A model generated the notes under the pieces. It was not told the origin of the DNA. It saw nothing but the letters and a program-made list of their open reading frames with translations, and ran no database searches. Shown here in pieces: positions 1 through 8,700 of a stretch of DNA of 14,113 nt. The stretch lies in assembly GCA_001430745.1 (NCBI GenBank), contig KQ481955.1:830666-844778 (forward strand), given 5' to 3'. Made by a program: the position numbers and the translations under genes. The first letter of the stretch is position 1. Each line of letters opens with the position of its first letter. This DNA is from Auxenochlorella pyrenoidosa. Taxonomy: Eukaryota > Chlorophyta > Trebouxiophyceae > Chlorellales > Chlorellaceae.

Positions 1-112
1 GGGGGGGGCGCGCGGCAGCATCCCCGCCCACCGCATGCCCCACCCTCACCTGGGGCTGCGCCCTCCATTCAAACTCATCTCTGCCTGTCCTGTCCGTCCC
101 TGGCCCCTCCAG
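1..112 (+). other. 3' end of an intron of the left-edge gene
   Basis: A G-rich start is followed by a pyrimidine-rich stretch ending in CCCCTCCAG, a good acceptor directly before the first recognisable exon at 113. No coding-looking segment was found here, so I read it as the tail of an intron whose donor lies outside the window. Confidence 0.55.
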
Positions 113-3100
113 ATCTGCACCCAGTTGGACCGCCGCCTGCGGCAGGTGTACAACCGGCCGGGGCAGGCGCCGCTGGTGCTGGACGCGCACGTGCTGAGCG
201 CTCGGGCGCTGCAGGAGCAGGAGGGCGCAGGTGCGCTGCACCCGTAGCCGGCTGCGCGCCCCCAGAGGGCTCTTAATGGAGATGCTTGTGAGGCAGGCAG
301 CCCAGCCCAGTGCCTGCTGACCACCTTTCGCCATCCCTCTCCCCTTGCACCCGCTGCCGCAGAGGATGTACAGCTGATGCGCGTGATGGAGCGGCGCTTC
401 GTCATCTGGACGCCCCCGGATGTGCCACAAGAGCGGCTGCGCCGCGTGGCCGGCGCGGGCGGCGTGAACGCCGGAGCGCCGCCGGCTGCATTGGAGCAGG
501 CTCAGGAGCAGGGTCAGGGCAGGGCTGAGCACCGCAGCATGCCTGTTGACGAGGCGGCTGGCGGCAGCCAGCAGGGTGAGGACGGCGCAGGCATTAGCAG
601 CGCTGGGGCAGGCAGCGCCTGGGACCGCGGCCTGGCGGGCATTTGGCGCGAGTTCTGCAGGCGCCTGGAGGTGGGGCAGGGGCAAGCCAGCGGGCTGTGC
701 TTGAATGCACCTGCGCACGGCCATGGCGGCCTGCAGTAGGGATGGAACCTGAGCGGAGGCTGCCTGGTGGCCCTCACTAGCTGCCTGCTGCAGGCCGGCA
801 GCATGCTGGGGGCTGCTGTCTGTTTTCCTCTCAAGGGTGTGGATGCGTGCTCTTCGGCTCCTCGGCTGACGTGCTCAGGGCGTGCCGCCCCCCCCCCCCC
901 CTCGGCGCAGGGCAAGCGGTACGGCGACATCGGGCTGGATACTGTGGAGGACACCGTCAGCTGCGCCCTCAACGTGGGTCTGTCTGTGTGTGTATGTGTG
1001 TGGTTGCGTTAATGTGCGTGGTGGTGGGATGGGGTGAGGGGCGGGTGGGGGTGTCCGCCTGAGGCGCTGCGCGTAATGCAGCTGCTGCGAGGCAGGGTGC
1101 ACTGTTTAAGAAGCGGATTGCGGCATCAGCCTCTCGAGCTTCTGTCCGCCTCACCCGCGTGCGCCTGCGCAGGACACAGAGTGGCGGGATGGGCACCTGA
1201 GGCGTGTGAGGGCACGGGAGGCGGCATCGGTGCTGGGCCAGGTGAGGGCGGCAGGCTGCGCTGCCTGGCCTGCATGTGTGCATGCTGGTACAGGCGCATT
1301 GCGAGTCAGGCATGCTGCCGCGCTCTCCCCTGGCACCATGTCTGATGTGGGATGCCGCTCCAGCTGCCTGGCAGCGTGCCTGGCCTGCTGGCAGACACTT
1401 CCTCAGGAGCTGCCCCGCGGCATTTCCTCGTCCCCGGTCGCTGACGTGGCACCTCGCCTCCGGCCCTCTGTCTCTGGGCACGGCCGCCACCCAACAGGTT
1501 GACAAGTGCCAGAAGGGCACGCGACCGGGCCGGCTGTACGTCACAGACGGCTCCATGCCCGACTATGCGGGGCAGGGCTACCCGCTGGATGCGCCAGGTT
1601 GGCTGGACCAAGGCGTGCCCTTGCCGCACCCTGCGGCGCGCTGCTGCCTGCATGGTTCACGGATCGGGTTGCCGCATTGGCGCTGGCCTGTGCTCGCAGC
1701 AGGCCCATAGGGCACGGCAGGCTGCACTTTGTTTAAATCAATCCCTGCCAGTGAGCTCACACACCTCTGACCCTGCCTGCCAAACTCACCTCCACAACTG
1801 CAGGCATGGCCTGCGGTGTGGACAGCGGCGCCAACGCGATCCTGCCCCACGCTGTGCGCTCCAGCCGTGCCACCAACCTGTTCCACACCCTGAAGGTGAG
1901 CCCGGGCCCATTGTTAAGCTTGGCTGCTGGTCAGCCTCCTGCAAGCTACATCCCCTGCTCAGCCAGCTGCCGATGCTCTGCCAGTCCTGATTGTTATCCT
2001 GATGCACCCGAGCAGAACGAGAGCACCGGCACCAAGACCTTCACACTGTTTGGCCCTGCCGGCGGCGGCACCAACCTCACCGCCTTCCACTTTGAGACCA
2101 AGGCGAGTGCCCGGTGTTGAGGCAGCAGCGCCGCTCTGTGGGTGTGAGGCCACATCTCCAGCTGCTGCAGCCCAAGGGCTGAGCGCGCTGTCATGCAGTG
2201 CGCAGCTCGCTTTGCCCGCCCTCTACCTCAGACTGTGCCCGCGTGCCTTGAGTGCAGCGGCGGCGGTCGTACAATCTGGGCACCGGCGACTTCATCATCC
2301 AGCCGCTGGCCACCCAGGACGCCATGCGGTGAGGCCAACCAGCAGCCCAGCAAAAGACGCCCGGAGGCCGACTGATGTGCGCTTTTGTGCCTGCACGTCT
2401 CCGCTGAACAATGCAGTGGATGCTTCTCATCCGGTCCAGCCCGCACACAGCTCTTCGCACCCTCACATCCCGCCTCCACTCCTACCCGTGGCCTCTGCCC
2501 TCTGCCCTCGAGCAGCAAGCTGATGCGCATCCACGCGGCGGTGGCGGGGCGGCACACGCGGCACGGCCAGCTGCTGCCGCTGGAGGTGTACCTGGAGGAG
2601 GGGCTGCCGCTGGTGGGTGGGCCAGCTGAGCCAGTGTGTACACGTCAGAGAAAGCGTCTTGCATGGCCTCGCGCTGGCCTCAGCCTGGCGCCCATGGTGG
2701 CGTGCACCGGCCGCCTGTCTTGCCTCGGCCCACGTGCTTGCAGCTGGTGTGTTTGACATCGGCGCAGCCCTGCATCTCTGCCAGGCAAATCCCAAGTGAA
2801 CTCGCGGTCATCCTCACCGGGCCCGGTGTGTGTGTGCTGCACCCCCCCAGGTGCTGCACGTGCGCGACTACCGCTTTGCCACGCTGTGCGAGCTGTGCGA
2901 GCAGAGCATGCACGCCTTTGTGTCGTTCGGCACTGTGGCCTGCACGCCGCCCTGCCTCAAGGCGAGTCTGCTGCTGGGCCCGGCGGCCGGCACCTGGCCG
3001 GCAGGCGTGGCCGCGCTGCCGCTGTCACCGTGCGCCATCTGTCGCCATACTCAACAGCAATGGGCTGCCGGTGATGCTTCAAGGCGATTTTCACCCCTTG

Positions 3101-5249
3101 CCTGCCCGTCCCCGCCCCCAGGTGTCCTGCAACGACTGCGACCTGCTGTGGGAGCTGGACAGCTGCTACTGGCTGGAGAAGCTGGCCAGCGCGTACAAGG
3201 CGCGCGCCACGGGGCGCTGCAGCCCCCAGGGTGTAGGGTGCTTCAGTCTGCACCCGCAGGGGCTGGGGGACCCAGCACCACGCTACGCGGATGAAGAGTG
3301 GATGCAACGGGGCATCGACAAAACCCCCCGCGGACGCCCCCTGTGCTGCACCTGGCCCCCCGCAGGAGCTGCACCTGCTGCCGGAGGAGGCGCTGCCACC
3401 GGATGGTGCCGACTTTTGGATGATGAGCTCCTACCTGCAGCGCAGGTGGGGCCCCTGGCCCGCGTGCCTGCATGCCCCCTTCTGTGTGGGTTTGTGGCTC
3501 GGGTGCATGCCCCCTGCCCCGCCCTGTTCATGCTGTCCTCACGCATGTCCCACCAGCAGATTACACTGCGGCAGAGCTGCACCCTGGCGGGCAGGCCTGC
3601 TGTGAGGGCCCCACTAAGAGGCGCTCACGCGCTGCCCTGCCGCAGGCCGCACACCCTGGCGCAGAAGGAGGCGGGCTGGGAGCGGCCCTGGCTGTGCGAG
3701 GCCAAGGTGGGCGCCGCGCCAGGGGGCAGGCGCCGGGCTGCAGGCGGCCGGCGGGGCCAGCAGCTGCCGACGCAGGGCCCAGAAACCACTCTGGTCCGCT
3801 GGTGGCGGTCAACCCGCTGAGCCGCCCAGCCGCCCCCCCCCTGCCGGCGCCGCCTGTGCAGGGCGCCGACCTGGCTGCCGCTGCCGCTGTGGAGCTGGCT
3901 GACGAGGACCTGCACTGGAGCGCCGACGTCATGGCGGTGCGCTGCGTGGAGAAGATGCTCGACGTGCTGGCGGGTGGTGGGAGTGGGGCCTGGGGTGGGG
4001 GGTGGGGTGGTGGTGGGTGGGTGGGTGGGTGGGGTGGGGGGGGGCAGGGCTACGCGAGGCATGCCTGGGGGCAGGGCCATGCCGCTGCCCGGTCGCCTGC
4101 TGGGAGCTCCAGAGCAGACAGACGGGGTCTTGCCTGGCAAACCAGGGTGTACGCTTGCGTGCAGTCACAGCGCTGCAATGCGGCTTTGCACATTGCTTTC
4201 CCCCCCGTGCATCGGTTTCCCTGCGGCGCAGGTGCACTGCACGAAACCGCAGCCTGGGCGGGCGAGGTGCCGACGCGGGAGGAGGCGGCAGAGGTGCTGC
4301 ATCGCGCGCTGCCCGTGCTGCGCGACATGCGCAAGCGCGCCGTGTCAGAGGTGTGGTGACTTCAAGCTCCCGCAGTGCCGCAGGGTGGCGGGCACAGGCA
4401 TGCGAGGCAGTGGCGTGCATTCGCCGTGCAAAGCTGGAGCCGCCCCTGCCTGTTCGACGCGCCGCTGCCTGGCACTCCGCCCACCCCGCCCTGCAGAGCA
4501 GCAGCCACCACGACGCGCGGGGCAGCTTTGCCCCAGACTGGCCCCTCCAGTGCTTCTTCTCCAAAGAGTACCTGGACGACCTGCTGGACGGCGCCGGCAG
4601 GGCCCTGGCTGCAGAAGAGGCACCCCAGGGTGCAACCAGCAGTGCAGCCGCTCCAGCGGCTTCAGCAGGCCAGCAGCAGCGCAGGCTGCGGGCAGCTGGG
4701 CAGGGCAGCAGCGCCGGCGGCAGCGGCGCGGTGGCAGGCGCCCAGGTGCATGCCCAGTATGCGGCAGTGAGCTCGGGGAGAGCGGCGCAGGCGGCGACAG
4801 CGGCCGATGCTCTGCTGGCACCCGTGGCAGGAGGAGGTGCCGGCAACGGGGAGGGCGCTGGCGCATCGCTGCCGCCTGCGGCGCTGCGCTCGCACTGGCT
4901 GCTGCGGCTGCAGCTGGAGTGGGAGGCGCTCACCCAGCTGCCACTGGATCTGGGGCTGCTGGCGCTGCGCCGTCGGCAGCGCAGGTGCGTGGGAGGGGCT
5001 CAGCTTGGCCCAACTGCCAGCTGCATGCTGTCTGGAGCCCTGTGGGAGTGCTGTAAGCCAGCCTGCGGCGTGCCATTGTGGCCTGCACAGTGCTCAGTGC
5101 TCGGGCTGTGGAGTCCGGTCTCATCCCTCCTCCCTCACCCACCCTGTCGTGGCCACCCTGCTCCATGCAGCGAGGTCGAGGCGCTGCTGGACCGCGCCTG
5201 CCAGCAGCTGGCGGTCCGGCACCGCGGCGACTGGGGGGTGCTGGCCTAG
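113..5249 (+). CDS. Unrecognised multi-exon algal protein, 5' partial (17 exons, 721 codons in window)
   Basis: Exons: 113-230, 363-670, 911-973, 1173-1241, 1498-1597, 1804-1895, 2016-2102, 2258-2328, 2516-2612, 2851-2961, 3122-3232, 3366-3445, 3646-3706, 3862-3973, 4232-4350, 4497-4984 and 5171-5249, ending in TAG. All junction phases agree. I do not recognise the family. Numbering from 113, residues 79-130 are a Gly/Ala/Gln-rich insert. Residues 187-302 hold compact segments (RLYVTDGSMPDY, FTLFGPAGGGTNLTAFHFE, YNLGTGDFIIQPL) that look like a beta-rich domain. Residues 347-387 hold a cysteine cluster (CELCEQ, CTPPC, CNDCD) that could bind metal. Residues 567-665 are a low-complexity Ala/Ser/Gly/Gln linker, and the last 55 residues look helical. 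No signal peptide can be judged because the start lies outside the window. Donors after 2102 and 2961 are GC rather than GT. The 3232 donor (GGT|GTAGGG) was chosen over a closer GT because only it keeps frame. I am sure it is a real gene, unsure of a few exon ends, and have no function to offer. Confidence 0.72.
979..1003 (+). repeat. (TG)n-type microsatellite in an intron
   Basis: An imperfect TG/TCTG/TATG run lies just inside the intron after the 911-973 exon. It is simple-sequence DNA with no coding content. Confidence 0.7.
2103..2257 (+). other. Probable GC-AG intron (AAG|GCGAGT...GTGCAG)
   Basis: The exon ending FHFETK and the exon starting CGG CGG CGG TCG TAC join in frame only if the intron starts with GC at 2103. 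The donor AAG|GCGAGT matches the usual strong context of GC-AG introns apart from the C. GT dinucleotides nearby give the wrong phase. Confidence 0.6.
2962..3121 (+). other. Probable GC-AG intron (AAG|GCGAGT...CCCCAG)
   Basis: The exon ending PPCLK and the exon starting VSCNDCD are in different frames, so an intron is required. Ending the upstream exon at AAG and using GC at 2962 is the solution that keeps phase 0. The donor is identical over nine bases to the one at 2103. Confidence 0.6.
3974..4044 (+). repeat. G-run tract at the 5' end of an intron (possible RNA G-quadruplex)
   Basis: The intron after the 3862-3973 exon opens with more than ten runs of three or more G separated by one or two bases, including a GTGG/GTGGG repeat. 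The runs are on the sense strand and would be in the pre-mRNA. Confidence 0.75.
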
Positions 5250-5733
5250 GGGCTGGGCTGCGTGGCTCCCGTCCGTGGAGAGGGGCTAGAATCGCCTCTA
5301 TGCTGGTAGCCCCAAACAACAGCTGTTAAAATAGTGTTCACGCGTACTTGACAGATCCTAATTTACACAAGAATGCAAAGAGCGACTCTCGCCTGCCCGC
5401 CTAACCCACGAGACCTGGCCTGACTGCGCATGTGCCCCGTGGCGGCCAGAACACATGCTCGTACCTGTTTGGACAGCTGGGCCCCCTTGGCCCACAACTT
5501 TGTATTCTTGAACACTTGTGGCGCACCAACATATCCTTAGACAGGTGCCACTGAGTTACAGTGAAGTACTACGTATTCATCAGAGCAGAGTCATGGCGTC
5601 AGGCGGCTGAGCCATGGGTGGCTCACGGCCAGGCCGGCAGCAGGATGTTCTCCCCGCTGCCAGCGACTTGCCAGCTTGGAGCCAGCTGTTGCATCGACAT
5701 GCTGACGGCTGGGGTGCTTGTGTTCCTCTGCCC
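5250..5733. other. Intergenic region between two convergent genes
   Basis: This is the 3' flank of both the left-edge gene (stop at 5249) and the Cys-rich gene (stop at 5734). It is visibly more AT-rich than the genes, around 5315-5380 and 5490-5580. I see no ORF with coding character, no tRNA fold and no repeat. TGTAA poly(A)-type motifs occur only on the minus strand. Confidence 0.6.
5556..5560 (-). terminator. TGTAA poly(A)-signal candidate for the Cys-rich gene
   Basis: TGTAA on the minus strand lies 174 nt past the TGA stop. TGTAA is the usual chlorophyte poly(A) signal. A second minus-strand copy near 5362-5366 is about 370 nt past the stop and could be an alternative end. Confidence 0.45.
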
Positions 5734-8700
5734 TCACACCACGCAGAGGCCCTTGCGCAGGGTAAAGCCCGACTCGCACTGGAGGCAGTTGCCATCACCT
5801 GCAGGCAGGGCAGTCGGGGCGGTCTGAGCTGGGAGACCAGGGAGCAGCGACCAGGATGCAGTGCCGCCAGGTTTGTCGGGAACCACAACTGGGAGCTGGC
5901 AGGCGCATGCCTGCACCCATGTAACCCCTCCCTGCTCTGCCGTCTGCCACACGTGCAGAGCGCCGGCAGTACGTTTGCTGCAGCGCCGGCACGCCACCTG
6001 GGCTCGCGGGGCACCCCACTCACCGGCAAACTCGGCGCAGCCCTTGGTCTTGGCCTTCTCGCAGGCGCCCCTGCTGTTGATGTAGGTGGGGAAGTCCTCG
6101 GAGAAGCAGGACTGGCAGACGTCGACGCTCTCAGAGCAGTAGTTGCAGTACTTGCTGGTGCACCTGAAGGGAGGCGGCGGCAGGCGGGGGGGCGAGAGGG
6201 GCCGCGCGCGGCGCTTGGCACAGAAAGCTGCTGGGAGCTGGCCAGCGCCGCACCTGCACTCTGGCCCGCACAGAACTGGCGGCAGCGCTCCATTTACTTT
6301 TGCAGAACACGGCAAGCACAGCACCGCTCGCGCCACTCATTGATTTCTAGGACCCAAGGGCCCATGCTGCGCCCGCTCACCGAACACAGGCCTTGCCCTT
6401 CAAGCCGTAGCCCATTGCGCACTGGGTGCAGACGCCCTTCTTGTCGCAGAAGGCGCAGCCCTCCGGGCAGGGCCGGCAGAGGCCCTGGGCATCCAGGTAG
6501 GCGCCGCGGGTAGGCGAGGCGCCGCCGCAAACCTGGCACTTGGACGCATCCTCTGTGCAGGACGCGCACAGGGGGTCCTTGCTGCGAGGGGGGGGGGGGG
6601 GGGGGGGCGTAGTGCGTGGATGCAGGGCAGGGCAGAAGGAGGGGCCGTCCAGTTGGATGGGATGGGGCGACGGTGCCCCAGCAGCCCCCTTGCGTTCTTT
6701 TTCGGCGTCTCTTCGGACCCACCACTTCTTGCAGTCCTTGCTGACGCCATAGTACTCGGGGCAGCTGGTGCACCACTGGCGAGCGGCATCGCACTGCGGG
6801 CAGGTGCTGCCGTCGCTGCGCACGCAGCGCACGCAGCCAGATTCAAAGCACTGCACAGAATGGAAGGGGTTGTTGGTGAGGCGCAGCAGTTGGTGTGGGT
6901 GAAGCTGTCGATGCAACACCGCTTTGTAGGCAGCGATTGACTGGCGTCTGCCTGGCTCTGGCTGCTGCCTGCCCTGCCCTGCGCAAGCCGGCCCCACCTT
7001 CTGGCACTTGCCCCCGGTAGCAGGGCGGTAGCCGTCCAGGCAGGATTGGCAGGTGCCGTCCGCCTTCACCTGGTCGCACCCCTTGGGCTTCTGCATGGCG
7101 GAGACATCGCAGCAGACATGCCCTTGTCTGCCACACACATCAGACACCAGCTGCTTGCCTGCTGCGCGGCAGCGCACGTGTATGCAGCAGCGCACGAGGC
7201 ACACAGCTGCAATGCACCATCAGCGCCGCCTTGCCGCACGGGCCTCCCATAGAGTTGGCTCCCCGCCCAGCGCACCTCCTTGCACACACCAGACCGGTCC
7301 AGGTACCAGCCATAGGTGCAGGCGGTGGCCTTGCCGTTCTTGCACTGCTCCGCGCCCTCTGGGCACTTGGAGCAGCGGCCCGCCTGGAGGCCGTACCCAG
7401 TCTCGCACCTTGCCAGGGGGAGAGGAAGCGCAGGCGAACATTGCGCGTGTTGCAGGTGAAGAGCTGTGCTTGCCATGCAGGGCCACACTCGCGGCAGTCA
7501 GAGCGCTAGTTGTCTGAGCGCTGGTCATACACAGACCAGCTCCGGGGCTCAAGCTTGATGTCCCTGGATCTGCAAGCTCAGTGCTCCGAGTGTTGCTTGC
7601 TCCATTGCCTGCGCTCACCCGGTGCAGAACCGTCCGTCCTTGTTGCACTTGGAGCAGTGGTCAAACAGCGCGTAGCAGGGGGTGCACTTGCCCTGCAGCC
7701 AGGGCAGGGAGACGAGTGTCAATGCTGCGCGCTGCACACCCAAAAGCGGTGCAGATACGCCCGCTTGGCACAGTTTCTGCCACCCGGCGCTTCCGCACCT
7801 TGTTGAGGAAAGCGCTGCTGGCGCACTCCACACAGGCTCCCTGGTTGTTGCACCGCTTGCAGCCGCTCTCCAAGGTATTCTTGCTAAAAAACACCGGGGA
7901 GGGGCGAGACGGGGCGACGTGCAGGCGGGAAGTGTCACCAGGCCATGGGGGGACTTGCCCCCACCTCACCATAACCGACTGCGATCTGAATCCCCTGTGG
8001 CACGCCTGTGGTGCAGCGCCTGTGTCGCGTCTGGCCGTCTCCCTCACCACTCAGTGCATTTGCCAGTCTTGGGATCCTTGTACACACTGCCATAATCGCC
8101 CGCATCCCAGGACCAGTAGGGCACAGCCTGCAGGCGTAGGGGGGACAGCTGGGTCAGCCCGCAATTCACATGGTCCAAACTGAGAGGCTTGCATGCTGCG
8201 TGAAGAGTGACCGCACCTGATGGCCGGAGGCAGGCAGGCGGGCGGCACCGCAGCCCTGGCGCAGGCAGCCCAGTCCAGACAGCCGCAGTGCCCCTCCCCA
8301 TTCACGCCACCCAGCCCTGCCGCTACCAAGGCCCAGTGAGCGCACCCACCTGGCACTTGATGCACACTTTGGGCGCAGAGGTGGAGCACAGGTTGCACAG
8401 CTTGTCCTGCGGGGCAGACCGGCAAATGCGGCTGTTGCCAGGTGCCACTGGGCGCCATGCAAGAGCGCAGCAGCGCCACCTGCTCAACCTCGTACACCAG
8501 CCACCTACATATGCCAGTGCGTGGTCACTTGCAACTCCCGCGAGGCTCTTGCTTGATGTGCAAGCCAAAACTAATGCTCGGTGCAGGTTGCCATGTGCGC
8601 CGGGCCCCCCTCACCTCCCCATCCCCCAACCCCCCACCCCACCCACCCACCTGGCACTTGACGCATTTGCCGGTGGCCGTGTCCAGGGAGGTGCCTCCGT

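Noticed and set aside
979..1003. TG repeat as a Z-DNA or regulatory element
   Set aside because: A short, imperfect intronic microsatellite, common in such genomes, with nothing to support a function.
3122..3179. Reading the Cys cluster of the left gene as a JmjC-associated or other named zinc finger
   Set aside because: The cysteine spacing did not fit any finger I could name, and no catalytic JmjC residues were found upstream.
2636..3820. Plus-strand open frame of 394 codons
   Set aside because: It crosses several clear introns and only partly coincides with the true exon frames. Its composition is the Arg/Pro/Ala-rich pattern of GC-rich shadow frames.
3929..4933. Minus-strand open frame of 334 codons opposite the left gene
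   Set aside because: It lies antisense to in-phase exons, is Ala/Pro/Arg-rich low complexity, and has no recognisable motif. It exists because stops are rare at this GC.
4002..5249. Single uninterrupted 415-codon plus-strand frame
   Set aside because: Only its parts at 4497-4984 and 5171-5249 look coding. The 5' part is a G-rich intron read in frame, and the exon at 4232-4350 is in another frame.
5250..5733. Search for tRNA or other structured RNA between the convergent genes
   Set aside because: No cloverleaf, A/B box pair or convincing stem was found.
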